A stretch of 64,000 bases of DNA, from positions 1-64,000 of IMG/VR virus record IMGVR_UViG_3300027833_000039. One strand, written 5' to 3'. The DNA comes from a virus. The notes beneath the pieces are model-generated. The model saw only the letters and a program-made list of their open reading frames with translations. It had not been told where the DNA came from and did no database searches. Shown piece after piece: positions 25,901 through 34,739 of this stretch; position 1 is the first letter of the stretch; every line of letters starts with the position of its first letter. Both the position numbers and the translations under genes were made by a program.

Positions 25901-28900
25901 TCTAAAGAAATAAAGATAGACCCATCAGGACCCACATTAAGTTCAATCAAGTTACCAGGTTTGCTACTTAAAAATAATTTTTCTGATAATTCTTGATTAT
26001 ACTTTGCAGCTTCCTCCATGCTTTTTTCTGAATCCTTAATAGCACCTATTCTTTTAGCTGCCTCAACTATATCTACATATAGTTCTTCTAATTCAGTATT
26101 AGTATATTCAACCGGTTTTAAATTTACTTTTGCATATGTTCCATTTGGCAATCTTACCATAGCAAGATATCTATCTGTGCCTTTACCAGCATCCAATAGA
26201 CTATCCCATTGATTTTGTTTTTTTAATTGTGTTTCAATTGCATCTTCTAAAGCATCTCTTTCTTTACCTTTTAAATTTGTAGTAAAGTCATAAGTTCTTT
26301 TACCCGTTTCTTTATCATATTTTAAATCAAAAATAAATAAGTTACCCGCTTCATCTGCAGTATCATATAACAACGCATCCATTGGTAGAGGATATACTCT
26401 TTCTCTTGCTTTAGCATATGCAACTCTTCCTCCTTTAAGATTTAAGTTTATACTAAAAGGTATATCTTTTGAGTCTGCCATAAAGTAAACAACCTCATCT
26501 CCCACATTTAAATTATCAAATGTTTGAACAACTAATGCATTCAATGCAAATGCTCTATGTACTTGTTCAAGAGCTTCTGCTTTTTGTTCTTTATTTAAAC
26601 CTTTTTTTGCTAGAATAACATTGCTTGCTTGTTCCGCAGTCATAGATCTTGGATCTATAGGGGAGCCTGTACGTTGATCTCTAATTAAAAATGATTCATT
26701 ATTTAAATAAGCAAATACTCCTTCCGGACTATTAGATGGTTCTATACCCATCTCAGCTAACTTTGCATTAATAGTTTCTTGTAATGCAGGATTAGCTATC
26801 CGTATACCAACAACGTACTTACTTACTAATCTATCTATTAATGGATTAGCTTCTTTATATACTTCACCTTCTCTATTTTTAGCAGTGTAAGATCCAGTAT
26901 TAGTTCCTCCTCTTGAATCAAGAGATACAACCAACTGTAAACCAGCTATTTCTTCTGGAGATAACATACTAAGAATAGCATTATATCTTTCTCTTGCTTT
27001 GGCATTATCAGATGATGAACCACCTTCAGTATAATTAACATGAGGGTAAAGGGTAGTCAAATCATTAGTTTGAATTTTTGTTACCGTATCTGGAATTAAA
27101 TTAAATGTAGTTTCTTCTAAAGTAAATCTACCTTTAAATTCTCCTTGCGGTATATACAAAAACTTTCTTTCTGCAAAAGGTCCTGTGTTATCAGACTCTT
27201 TGATTACTTTAAGTTTTTGGTTTGCACCATACTTTTTAGAAAAGCGTGGATCTTGAACAACAATATATTTTACACCGTCTTTATATATAACTTGACCATA
27301 TGTTAATCCTGTTACTCCATCAAAATCAAAAGTAGTTGATGAATCTACAAGGTTTGCATTTAGTGCCTCTAAAGCATTCTTAGCTATTTTACCTTGGTTT
27401 GCTAAGAAAACTCCTTGAACAGATTTAAAGTTGGTATCTATAAACTCAATAATATCATCTGAAAGTTCATTGCCTTTTTTATCTAAAAACTTGTACATCT
27501 CTACAATTTCTCCAGTCTGATTATCTACTACAGATATTTTATATATATCTGCAGTAACACCGCTTTTATAGAATTTTCTTTGTGGTGTGTTTTCTAGAGC
27601 TTGACCTTCTTCTAACTTTACATCTGCACTCTCAACTACATCAGCCATATCAACTCCTGATTGGTTTAATATAGATGTTATAACTGGATTATTAATTAAT
27701 ACTTCAGGGTCCATTAAAAACTCTTCTAATCCTACATCTTCTTTTATTACATCTGTTCCAAGAGGATTATTAAATTCTAGTGTGCCTTCTACTCCTACCT
27801 CTGATTTTCCTGATGCCCATACTTTTTTAATTGCATTAACAACATTTCTAATGTTAACTGCTTCAGCAGAACTCATCCAATCAGTACTATCTAAAATAGG
27901 TAAGCCTAATCTTGCTTGCTTAGCTCTATAATTTTTATAGGCTCTCTCCAATGCCTTAACTAATAAAGGACTATTAGTGCTTACATCAATTTTTATATCT
28001 ATACCTGCCTTTTCTAAAAGTACATCAAGTGCAGATCTTGTTTCTTCAGTTTCTTCAATTGCAATTTCCTCTTCGGTTTGTGGTGCATCATCCTCTTTAG
28101 TATTGTCTGCTCTAGTTTCTTTATATGTAGTTAACAATCTTTGGACTTGACCAAATACTACTGTATGAATTTCAGGTTGTATTTTACCATTATCATCATA
28201 AAAATCTGTCAAGAAAGCTGCATTACCAGTCTTCAAAAACATTTCTGTTTGTGCTATTGCTGGATAAACACCCAACTTACCTAACTGATTTATTAGTTCA
28301 TTTGCCTCAACTATATCTACATACTGCTTTAACATTTCTTCTGTTATCTTAGCACGTTGATTATATATCTCTTTGTTTACTTCATACTGTCTTTGTTGAA
28401 TCTCAGAAAACTTTTCTGGATTTTGCATGTACTGAATAGCTTTATCATATACACGTGCTCTTCCTTTTAATGCACCGTAGTCAACAATTTGTTCTAAGGC
28501 AGCATCAATTTTTGCTTCATCCGCAAATGAACCAGCAGAAGATGCCATAAATCTTACATAGTTTCTAAACTCATTTCTAAGCTTTCCTTTTAAAAGTTTG
28601 TTTCTTTTAAAGGTTCCATTCTTAAATCTATTTTGTGGATCAGAAATGATCTTTTGAATAGCTTTTAATCTTTTGATTTTTTCTATTTTGGTTTTGTTAG
28701 ATTCCCCAATACCTTCAGTTGCACCTTCAGTTGCAATTACTTCAAGGTTAAGCATGTCTATCTCATTCTGAATTGATTTCTCATCAAGCAGATTAGTTAC
28801 ATCATTTGCAGACATTTTCTCAAACAAAGGATCAGATTGTAATTTATTATAGATACTATCTGCTCTTTCTAATGCTCTAGTAAATCCATCATTTGTAAAC

Positions 28901-31287
28901 ATGTATAAATAACGTACATGTTCATATGCTTCTTCATTAAGCATTTCCTTAATGTATTCTCTTTGCTGTGTCTTAGGATTAAACTTGTTTTTGTTAAATG
29001 GGTTTTTAAATTTGTCCTTGTTTTGATTATAAGACTGTTCCATCTTATCAATACCTACAAGCATATCATTAATACGTCCTCTTAACTTACCATCCGTCTT
29101 ATCTTTATTAGATACTCCAGGAAATGCCTGAGCTAATTCTACATCACTTAATTCTAAAAATCCTTTTAACTGATCTTTAAAATGCTGTGAACCATTACCT
29201 GCAAACATTGTATAATATTGTTGGAACTTTGATCTATCTGCATTGTCAACAAAATTAAATATGTCAAGAGCACTCCTCATATTCTCAGCAGCTTCTTTTT
29301 GAACCATAAAGTTCAATCTGTTTAAGTCAAATAAACTAGATGGATCAATAGCTTGTGAATCCCATGATTTGTTATAAGACTCAACAACTTTATTAATCAT
29401 TGTTTCTCTATTAGTCTTATACTCAGTATATGCTTCTTTCTGAGACTTAGTTGCTAAACCAATTCCAGCTTCCTGCAAACCATAATTATATATAGAAGGA
29501 ACACCTTGAAAGAATAATTTTTGAGGACCACTTACTAAACCACCCATTAAGAAACCAGATAAGAATGTACCTGCTCCTTGTGATGAAAACTGATCACCCA
29601 TTGCTGATAGTATCATTTGATTCTTAAGAGCTTCTCCCCCTTGAGCCGGGTTATTTAATATTTCTGTATAGTATCCTACAGTTGCAGCTGAGATAGCTTC
29701 TTGACCAATCTCTTGTATACCTTCTGCAACATTAGCAGCAAAGTAATCAAGCATTGCTATACCTCCACTACCAACAATACCTTTAAAACCTCCTGCTTTA
29801 ACTTTTGCTACAGTATTTTTAAATCCACCACCTATATATTTGAATGGGCTTTTGATAACTTCACCTGCAGCATTTACAACTTTTTTACCTGCGGTATTAA
29901 CAATGTTTTTATTAATCCCCTTTTGAAACGTAGCACCAAGAGATCTTTGTATACCTCTTTGAAAACCACCCATTGCATTACCAATAACAAACCAGTTACT
30001 AGCATATATAAGAGGTGCATTACCCAACATAGTTTTAAATGCTGCTTGATTAGCTGCAGCACTAACATCTCTATTATCAGTAATACCTTGACCTCCACTA
30101 AAATTATTAGCATCTGTAAGGCCCTGCTTCATAACTTTATTATATACCATCCCTGACTCCAACTTACTTTCAGCCATGGCTAAGTTTACTGCTCTAAGAT
30201 CTCTATAGAAACCTCCAAAGCCAGTACCCATTTTAGCTAGGTTGGTCATATTTTGTCCAGCATTTTGTGCTGTCTTCATATTTTGGAATGCCTTCAGAGT
30301 ATTTGGTGTAAAGCCTTTACCTAATGTATTAAGAGTCATTTTTCCACCTGTAATGGCAGCATTATAAAAATCTCTTGCTGTCTCAAGTTCTTTTGCTTTT
30401 TGTAGTATCTTTCTTGTTCTATCAAATAGCTTAGTAAAACTATAAAGAGCTTTACCACCTTTACCAATATTTGAAGCAGTCTTTACAGCTCCAGGTGCAG
30501 CTAAAACTCCTCCTGATAATGCTGATGCACCAGCAAGTATAATCTCTTCAATAGCAATAGAACTTAGTATACCAAATGTATATGCAGAGTTAGCTGCTAA
30601 ATTATTAAAGAAAGCAAGGCCACCACCTCTTGTAGATGATGAAATACCCATGGTGTCTTCAAACTCAGTTGCAGCTTCAAAATCAGGAGCAAGATAATCT
30701 CCACCACTAAACAAAGATCCATATACAGAATTTAATCCTGTACCAACAAGAGAAGTCCATTGACCTCTCATTCTAGTCATGTCATCCCAGATAGTAGAAT
30801 TTGCATTATAGTAATTCTCCATATTAGAGTATGGAGAAAATCCTAACTTATCAAACTCAGGATGATTATAATATCTCATAAATTGACCCTGTCTCATTCC
30901 TGAAAATATAGGAGCCATTCTAGTTTCTGAAATTGGTTTTTTTTCTAAAGTTAATGCTTTTTGAATCAGGGAAAAATCATTATCTGCAGGTTGATCTTGA
31001 GATCTTGGGTTATATGTATCAGATGCAAAACTAGGTACAGCTACTCCTAATGAGGCCATAGCTCCTATGCCATACTTATCTATTTCAGCTTTGTATTCAT
31101 TTACACCTGAAACATCATCAGCTGCTAAATCACTGCTTAATAGATAGTCATTAAAGTTTTCCTCTGGAGAGTCAAACATTTCTGCAATTGGCTCAAAGCG
31201 GAACTGCCCTTCAGGTATTATACTTGGGGCAGGTCTTTCTTGATTCTTAATCTCTTGCGCTAATGGCTTATTAGATTCGTTTTCCAT
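16948..31287 (-). CDS. Giant virion RNA polymerase of crAss-like type (4,779 residues)
   Basis: The catalytic metal-binding motif DFDID is at residues 3624-3628 in the context SGADFDIDKVYAL, preceded by RIPTQDKHSAVNIRVVDFMP, the double-psi beta-barrel pattern known from the virion RNA polymerase gp66 of Cellulophaga phage phi14:2. That enzyme is packaged and ejected to transcribe early genes. This protein is more than twice as long as gp66 (about 2,180 residues). The N-terminal 700 residues contain Gly/Ala-rich hydrophobic segments that may cross the membrane. A zinc-metalloprotease-like motif HEAFH sits at 2138-2142, with EFAEEYLADEFEAF downstream offering an acidic third ligand. The C-terminal 700 residues are acidic and Gln/Glu-rich. 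It is flanked by other giant cargo genes. Polymerase identity is very likely; the protease is probable. Confidence 0.88.
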   Translation of the reverse strand: MENESNKPLAQEIKNQERPAPSIIPEGQFRFEPIAEMFDSPEENFNDYLLSSDLAADDVSGVNEYKAEIDKYGIGAMASLGVAVPSFASDTYNPRSQDQPADNDFSLIQKALTLEKKPISETRMAPIFSGMRQGQFMRYYNHPEFDKLGFSPYSNMENYYNANSTIWDDMTRMRGQWTSLVGTGLNSVYGSLFSGGDYLAPDFEAATEFEDTMGISSSTRGGGLAFFNNLAANSAYTFGILSSIAIEEIILAGASALSGGVLAAPGAVKTASNIGKGGKALYSFTKLFDRTRKILQKAKELETARDFYNAAITGGKMTLNTLGKGFTPNTLKAFQNMKTAQNAGQNMTNLAKMGTGFGGFYRDLRAVNLAMAESKLESGMVYNKVMKQGLTDANNFSGGQGITDNRDVSAAANQAAFKTMLGNAPLIYASNWFVIGNAMGGFQRGIQRSLGATFQKGINKNIVNTAGKKVVNAAGEVIKSPFKYIGGGFKNTVAKVKAGGFKGIVGSGGIAMLDYFAANVAEGIQEIGQEAISAATVGYYTEILNNPAQGGEALKNQMILSAMGDQFSSQGAGTFLSGFLMGGLVSGPQKLFFQGVPSIYNYGLQEAGIGLATKSQKEAYTEYKTNRETMINKVVESYNKSWDSQAIDPSSLFDLNRLNFMVQKEAAENMRSALDIFNFVDNADRSKFQQYYTMFAGNGSQHFKDQLKGFLELSDVELAQAFPGVSNKDKTDGKLRGRINDMLVGIDKMEQSYNQNKDKFKNPFNKNKFNPKTQQREYIKEMLNEEAYEHVRYLYMFTNDGFTRALERADSIYNKLQSDPLFEKMSANDVTNLLDEKSIQNEIDMLNLEVIATEGATEGIGESNKTKIEKIKRLKAIQKIISDPQNRFKNGTFKRNKLLKGKLRNEFRNYVRFMASSAGSFADEAKIDAALEQIVDYGALKGRARVYDKAIQYMQNPEKFSEIQQRQYEVNKEIYNQRAKITEEMLKQYVDIVEANELINQLGKLGVYPAIAQTEMFLKTGNAAFLTDFYDDNGKIQPEIHTVVFGQVQRLLTTYKETRADNTKEDDAPQTEEEIAIEETEETRSALDVLLEKAGIDIKIDVSTNSPLLVKALERAYKNYRAKQARLGLPILDSTDWMSSAEAVNIRNVVNAIKKVWASGKSEVGVEGTLEFNNPLGTDVIKEDVGLEEFLMDPEVLINNPVITSILNQSGVDMADVVESADVKLEEGQALENTPQRKFYKSGVTADIYKISVVDNQTGEIVEMYKFLDKKGNELSDDIIEFIDTNFKSVQGVFLANQGKIAKNALEALNANLVDSSTTFDFDGVTGLTYGQVIYKDGVKYIVVQDPRFSKKYGANQKLKVIKESDNTGPFAERKFLYIPQGEFKGRFTLEETTFNLIPDTVTKIQTNDLTTLYPHVNYTEGGSSSDNAKARERYNAILSMLSPEEIAGLQLVVSLDSRGGTNTGSYTAKNREGEVYKEANPLIDRLVSKYVVGIRIANPALQETINAKLAEMGIEPSNSPEGVFAYLNNESFLIRDQRTGSPIDPRSMTAEQASNVILAKKGLNKEQKAEALEQVHRAFALNALVVQTFDNLNVGDEVVYFMADSKDIPFSINLNLKGGRVAYAKARERVYPLPMDALLYDTADEAGNLFIFDLKYDKETGKRTYDFTTNLKGKERDALEDAIETQLKKQNQWDSLLDAGKGTDRYLAMVRLPNGTYAKVNLKPVEYTNTELEELYVDIVEAAKRIGAIKDSEKSMEEAAKYNQELSEKLFLSSKPGNLIELNVGPDGSIFISLDNKGSKTSMNEGLKPEEVNAEDLSAKDVIQTLLTNYNTNPAVEKLSADLKDKNFRKSFAQGVAPQEIYDNSTTEVLPEVVQNQTIEVSAESDAIQLSRDIAYIPNASRSDEIELESAMGRDRPTAEEADESVSDMEDAEFEEMVGRVDSNNFGDYQKNLDHIVNAILRGVELSPREQELMKNDVFRQSVTYAVAVQGGPGALAIEKPTGKTKLETIKDELIALKEKLEEGLTTKKDKVKAIRGSKEYQDLLAKRKKLERGANKLVQATSETERVEDYNEFLDWASENLPDIIGVEDLIVLADNGVSNGYERVGAFVLNLDRIANGVDVRGIIYTSPLSPYKYHEAFHSIFRTVLTQEQINKYRSIAKAEVKAKYGSKYKSELQRFRNSAEQYQEMTDVELENEFAEEYLADEFEAFKKNPRSSKTNTEIKSFFTKLIEWIKGVFSKYSSVELLTLYENIDAGKFKNAPVQLNEFTQLEDSLGGSLSIANALVRYDTASKVVDAGEPSGELYVDSDVIDPLIRSMAGMFITRVNELSLTEKSYNPTEIYNELEADFMTMLDPEGEANKGFSGAKKLYLEQIDMAFINYPEDIKKEVFGLVNVISDMDQANQLKIENVEETSGVRSTSDFNKDAAEIGGFNSLSYKVRSYIATTTMVDTDFFGKTELTEGEPLIVPVKFLEAYTSILKSVSNESDPVVMLKRMYSYSRLNPQGKAVVDKLFNDTGLTIEALTSTEPFRDVKDGSLLISILKGFENYKVDYIFNERDSNGNLLIYTASERDDINAQLDEWAQAYITKKKLATANPNRVKDFLRLTKDMKEVMTSYPEDTSMVYQMSREFSQKMFELIGIRLSPNYIAYSIAKSKTEEDLKNSPELKALADGYTEDGITNSLLDQLYDGLDKKADLFSTKEDGMASRLTKLSLSNAAFDESIGSSTFINPNGDIVYAHQLPTYHLKSVAALNNKSKIDELSNDEFLSNNYLLKNEAFLNLSNTNRLKVIRVAGSKIKEQISNSAADQASEDILNESVSKNKSTQSFGEFTPQEFAIALINNYVSNFNRRTGKVETVIGQGAQEIAMAPVFLRVMEAANTGDLVSLPVIKAVTNVNGNVVLTPQAINVFIDSIEAEFDRISRETLAFETEPGNIEGFNNEKSDRADKGRAFKFTNNGLLLSETTKQALLKVVLDKAKLGETVSFKEAVSLAVGVTNSSIRSEVNNSLEDSFKDFNDVITSLKAKDNLSTQVLQGLTIASGVSRTAVELSQLKLNLTNDAAYNLKQIFFNNYINSKSINDLLLGDQAVSLKDMVDKVKRAKLQNAAYYSAYSQVTDPSKGITHASTNFDLYPFQDPTAKSDFTGNDIELADAQVYITSKGIRYSTFAFGRLSPAMASMLNDIDMGQTINADRAWGSQNDSINLAKKQDFINSKKFVYMDGKTALKMSVTVLTKEYTSNRNKETGIWEAKPNMQQLHYLREQMEANEEANQNFAMAAPVSAIKMLKQGINPLQSGVFDTTQNLTSINLDTSYLGLQVVNPSNKLIVTDMNQIKELITGEQDGSTEIFIEGSPELKTVGDVRDAYNNAVGQRVILKYKNKRNLIFSFDTALDEFEISKQKGAITPNLAAFLLEAQKGLMASGAASNLLEFFAVEDGVQKYNLNSPITAKKFEQMFLTYFSKGTIREKVPGTSVALLSSFGHKIYRRVYEMENGMPSRSEVVRESSYSGESLEDINNLVDGKHDGVLVLDVLRTGVMEYKNNDVKNGEPTGVRYSETIMPPMSRDVMELIQENKDALIPDVIAKMFGVRIPTQDKHSAVNIRVVDFMPVYYGSTAIFPKELVEISGADFDIDKVYALMKEYYLDSNKNFKAYGDGNSYFEYVKYMNLKSSEPNNIFSTASSLYKDKTLAIRRDNALSDAEQTRVTDDQGVNKISEEALRAMLILGLPVTQAQFKSYIKKHGSPNEAVLNNNILDYRYTLAGNTGVTGKSLKSIDQDNGERKSDLPIAYQAADLKMLEELFNELSNLEGVELFASRKDSDVDIDTLHGMIKAFEANKGAAIGAIVKPNLALSLLREYNIKLDRPIKFNGNTYDGFTKDKINGDRIQDIISTLVTMETDNAKERLIAKFGLNIKAVGLVGNMVSLGVPLRTAILLINSAEVRDLYDQALNKDDQFDAGFNKLLANRINSVAALAQQQKEKTGNKPPFVKLTDEFLESAVDSTEDLTPNERLQILFLLDRFNKVADFTVKINKITSLTQGLPSSIPEMKDDIETITSLFDKDAPMDVRPIYGKSSKTWQSKYLQIFGQIHNDLLPNTILTMSQDFNDILKPTYKEMNTDSKGFDNKTKNGVEQDLLSYLTIKSYQHLLNNSSGNSSVENTLLYPNVVGVTNLSLIKTIEDLQFKRAKEGAEPNYFLDNFIGTQYAGADGNNTGLNIVKADTWRRLNKANKIDLQTSFAKLYGSLDTRAVAEDILHYMMVKDGLQLKYGSLMSAMSPFIMNKYLKNVGAVESALKGQVEFESVFGISKEDVMKEFKYGYLQSNIVGPLLFTYEASNLDDGVKFDPISTPNTLTITTESFDHVNAKEFVRVKTEIQGKDTYKLFRLLAKDDASSKVTEYSQVSSMGSNQQFGGGFVGGPRLTYEQARKVGRGTTQNSLPQDRAAQQEQPTQQTSEVEAEIKRLEAERDKELLANNKLKFQDLKTKVSNKFGTLQNSKAELLEKYKGNEVIEFMINNLYDVNPGSNAYVDLDEWSPSEISKLNLKSNKLEEAVIFNFPELTKKEITNILSSVSESIFLEHKGALLSESEGLSGLPDNLSELNAEKIITKYEKLIAKAKQQQTSEVEYPVDTNQGAIQDVNEVLNSESAIVNQTTDSVTVKADVDAAETNIADMAQIMAELSKNSDSLIFDETGNAIIEDTDMSIPEATEAQQQEQEKLELDLFSSEEISEASSLVEWWDANVEGNSAALEKLSGENIKTLDDAIALYGDLFSQTEQGEQDIIERLKCLI

Positions 31288-31301
31288 CTACTTTTGATTT
31301 A

Positions 31302-34300
31302 TTATTTACCTTGTATTGCCTGATCCTTTTTTCTAAGAGCTTGATTGTTTCTTCTGATTTCCTCTAGTGTTTGTTGTACTTGATTTACTTGTAAATCAAT
31401 TCCTGGCAAGCCTTGTGAAAAATCCATTTTATGAGTATTTGTTGATGTTGTATACTCTTGCCAATTAGCTTGTAGATCTTTGTCTGTTGGATAAGGATTA
31501 TATCTATTGATTTCTGTTATTAAATCATAATCACCCGTACCATTTTTTGAAACTCTATATGTAGCTGTAGGTGTTATACCATTATCATTAGGAACTTGAT
31601 ATTCAGCATAACTACTATTTTCACCACCAAGAATATCTATTTCTGTTGAAGAAAAATAATCATTCTTTCTTGCTTTAATATTTATATCATCTGCCTGTGG
31701 AAATACTATAAATATACCCGTACCATCATTGTTTTCTCCTATTCCTTTTAATCTAGCAATCTCATCTGTAGTTAATGCACCAAACTGTTTTTTAACATCT
31801 GCTGCAGATCCTTTTACTTTTGATGCTAACCACTCTGACATATTACTTACTTCAAAACCAGCATGAGTTTTATCTCCTTTAGAAGCAATATCATAGACTG
31901 ATTTATATGCAAGATCAAATATAGGTGCTATTGCAGCTGAGTTAGACCTCTTAGGATTACCAACCCAGGTTTGTGCATCTTTCATTAAAAGATTAAATAC
32001 CTTCATTGCTAATGGATCTTTCTGCACTAACTGTTCTTCATTAGTTAAGTTACCTATACCAATACCATAAGGTGTACCTGATTTCTTTAATGAACCTATC
32101 TGAAGCGCCATATTTCTTACTTCATTAAAAGCATCTGAATCAGGAGCTAATGGATTAAATCCATATTCAAAAGTAAGATTGTTTGTTACATCAGCATAGC
32201 CACCATCAATACCAAATTTAATTGATTCAAATGATGCTGACTTAGTTCCTGCATCCATTCTATCTGTTAAAGCTGCATTTAAATTTAAAGTTAAAGCATC
32301 ATAAACTTGCGCTGCCTCAGCTCTAATAGCTTTTTCATCAAGCACTTTTCTTCCGGTTTTTGTCTCTCTAAATTTTTCAATCATTGGGCCTTCTCCTGAT
32401 CTACCCATGTAAGGTGTATATATAACTTCATCCATCAAATAATCTTTATCAGATGTACCATCATCCCATTTCCAATTTTGATCAGTATTAGTTAATTGAC
32501 CAGCTTTAAGTCTTTTTAAAGCTTCTTGATAATGTTCTTCTTTTGTATATGGGATACCGTTTTCATCAAACTTGCCGGGCATACCTGCTTCAAGCATAGC
32601 CCCTATGTTTTTATTAGAATTTGATCCTGTTGTAGTTGCTTTTAGAATATCATTATTTTCAAAGGCTTCATTATAAACTTCATATGCCTTACTTATAAAA
32701 ACATCACCCGCCTTTCTCTTTGTTTCAATTCCATTTGGCCCAACCATTTTAGTATATAATGCATCATACCTAGTAGACATGTCTGCATCCTCACCCTGAG
32801 TTACTCTTATATCATCTTTTGTTTGTTGTCTAGTATTAACAAAATTAGTTTTATTAGTATTATAAAGTTCTGTTATGCCATCTAAATACTTTAATCCTCC
32901 TGTACCATCAGCATTTGCAGTGGCAGATAACATACGTCTTAGTTCCTCAATAGATCCATTTACTTCTCCTCTACCAGGAATATTTATAGTATATGTTTGA
33001 TTTTCATCTGCAGTGTTGCCCTTTGGATTCATTATTTGTAACATACCAGGTTGTGTAGCAGTTCCTAACAATGCGTTTATCTCATCTTTACCAACACTTT
33101 GTACATGTTGAGCATAAGCTTTTTGTGTATCACCAATAATATCTGAATTTGCTGTTGGCTCTCCATCTTCATCCACTGCAAATGTTGTTGTATTATCATC
33201 ACTTATACTAAATTCAGGACTACTCAATACACTAAATAAATCATTTGCGGCACCACCACCATTGACACCCATACCCTCAGCCCAAGGTAATGGAACAAGG
33301 TTTCCATTGTCATCAAATTTATAACCTTTCTCCAACATTGTATTAGCATCTTTTCTATTTGCATTATATGCTGCAAGATTAAGTTGATTAGCTGCACGTG
33401 CTCTGATCTCAGCCATATTCCACATAGACTTCTTTTCATCAACAGCAAACTGATTTGGATTCATTTCATAAATGTAATCTCTTGCACTCCAAGCCTGAGC
33501 AGATTCTTTCATATCTGACATAATATTACTTTGCATATATAAATTATATGCTTTATTAATCAGATTTTTATTTGTTGGAGTTGGTCTACTTACTTCTTGA
33601 GCAATTTGTTTTTTTGCTTCTATGTCTAATTTATATTTTTCAATATCAGATAGTTGTTCTTGATTTAATTTATCTAATTCACTACCAGGAACAAGACCAT
33701 TTTGACCTTTATAATTAGACCATGTTACTGCAGAAGTTTCTAACTTACGTAAAGTTTCAACATCATTATTTAATTCTGCTATATTTCTTTCTTCAATTCT
33801 TTTGATAGTTTCTGTAGCCCATAGTTCTTGACCATTACTAAGAGATGCAGCAGCTCCACTTTCAACAGCTTGAGTAGCCCAGTCCATTCCTGAAACATAA
33901 GCCTCCATTTGATAAGACTTCTGTACAGATGGATTATCTAATAGTGTGTTTCTTATTTGTTGTAACGCTGCACCAGTAACTAAAGAACCATTTTGTTCAG
34001 TAATAATCCAATCAGTATTAGTTATTTCTTTTCTGTTCTCACGTGACTCTGGTAAATTCTTATTAAAGTTTGGATTTGGTTGCTTGGCAAATCTATCCAT
34101 CTTCATTTTTAATGGGGGATCCATGTTAGCCAACATTTGCTGACTCATTTTAAATAAGTTAGCTTTTGGTACATAATCAGGAAGAGCCATACCTAATGCT
34201 TGATCTGGATCAGCATTAATAAATTCATCCATTTTGTATTGCATACCTCTTACACCAACATCCCAATATTTTTCTTGTACTGTTTGGTCAGGAGAGTTTA

Positions 34301-34676
34301 ATAAGTTCTGTGCTCTTTGAGATTGGTCTCTAAACCTTGAAGTAAAGACCATATCTTTGACAGTAATATCATCATCATAGAATGGTGCAAACACACCTTT
34401 AGCTGCATCTACATTAGAAGCTAGTGATAAATCTAATCCTGATATTTGTTCTATTTGTGGAGCTATTTGTTCAGCGTACTGATCTCTTCTCCCTTTAGTA
34501 TCCTCTCTTGATAAGTCAGCATAAACAACTTTATTGTATAAGTCATTTGTAGCTTTATAATTGGCATCATACTTATCCGTTCTAGTTTGTAGAACGGCAG
34601 ACAGAAATTTATAATCCGGTGTAAACGGTTTAATGTCTGGTAAGTAAGTATCTGCTCCTTTAACGTATGTTGCCAT
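31302..34676 (-). CDS. Large virion cargo protein (1,124 residues)
   Basis: No enzymatic motif was recognised. The protein starts MATYVKGADTYLPDIKPFTP and is mostly helical, with many charged residues and Asn/Gln-rich loops. The last 40 residues form a Gln-rich helix (LQVNQVQQTLEEIRRNNQAL). It sits 14 bases before the polymerase gene and 59 bases after the 984-residue gene, with a weaker promoter-like motif before it. Proteins of this size and position in crAss-like phages are packaged in the capsid or tail and ejected with the DNA; I assign this one on context only. Confidence 0.6.
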   Translation of the reverse strand: MATYVKGADTYLPDIKPFTPDYKFLSAVLQTRTDKYDANYKATNDLYNKVVYADLSREDTKGRRDQYAEQIAPQIEQISGLDLSLASNVDAAKGVFAPFYDDDITVKDMVFTSRFRDQSQRAQNLLNSPDQTVQEKYWDVGVRGMQYKMDEFINADPDQALGMALPDYVPKANLFKMSQQMLANMDPPLKMKMDRFAKQPNPNFNKNLPESRENRKEITNTDWIITEQNGSLVTGAALQQIRNTLLDNPSVQKSYQMEAYVSGMDWATQAVESGAAASLSNGQELWATETIKRIEERNIAELNNDVETLRKLETSAVTWSNYKGQNGLVPGSELDKLNQEQLSDIEKYKLDIEAKKQIAQEVSRPTPTNKNLINKAYNLYMQSNIMSDMKESAQAWSARDYIYEMNPNQFAVDEKKSMWNMAEIRARAANQLNLAAYNANRKDANTMLEKGYKFDDNGNLVPLPWAEGMGVNGGGAANDLFSVLSSPEFSISDDNTTTFAVDEDGEPTANSDIIGDTQKAYAQHVQSVGKDEINALLGTATQPGMLQIMNPKGNTADENQTYTINIPGRGEVNGSIEELRRMLSATANADGTGGLKYLDGITELYNTNKTNFVNTRQQTKDDIRVTQGEDADMSTRYDALYTKMVGPNGIETKRKAGDVFISKAYEVYNEAFENNDILKATTTGSNSNKNIGAMLEAGMPGKFDENGIPYTKEEHYQEALKRLKAGQLTNTDQNWKWDDGTSDKDYLMDEVIYTPYMGRSGEGPMIEKFRETKTGRKVLDEKAIRAEAAQVYDALTLNLNAALTDRMDAGTKSASFESIKFGIDGGYADVTNNLTFEYGFNPLAPDSDAFNEVRNMALQIGSLKKSGTPYGIGIGNLTNEEQLVQKDPLAMKVFNLLMKDAQTWVGNPKRSNSAAIAPIFDLAYKSVYDIASKGDKTHAGFEVSNMSEWLASKVKGSAADVKKQFGALTTDEIARLKGIGENNDGTGIFIVFPQADDINIKARKNDYFSSTEIDILGGENSSYAEYQVPNDNGITPTATYRVSKNGTGDYDLITEINRYNPYPTDKDLQANWQEYTTSTNTHKMDFSQGLPGIDLQVNQVQQTLEEIRRNNQALRKKDQAIQGK

Positions 34677-34689
34677 AATGTAAAATTAA

Positions 34690-34739
34690 TATAATTATAT
34701 AAGTTTACAAAGTGTTTTCTATAAACCCTTTAGGTTTAC
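34690..34739 (-). promoter_or_regulatory. Weak candidate promoter (motif P6) with hairpin
   Basis: Minus-strand TTTGTAAACTTATATAATTATA at 34711-34690 keeps the TTTGTA start and the TATA end of the motif but diverges between. A 7-bp stem (34721-34727 with 34733-34739) lies 9 bases upstream. It falls in one of the few real gaps of the cargo block. Confidence 0.3.

Noticed and set aside
29701-30156. 151-residue plus-strand open frame inside the polymerase gene
   Set aside because: It runs antisense to a continuous 14-kb coding frame, with low-complexity Thr/Ser/Cys/Ile composition typical of a reversed AT-rich gene; no start context and no motif.
16948-31287. Intein or frameshifted fusion as the reason for the giant polymerase frame
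   Set aside because: No intein-type motifs were noticed and codon and base usage look uniform; giant frames are usual in crAss-like cargo regions.
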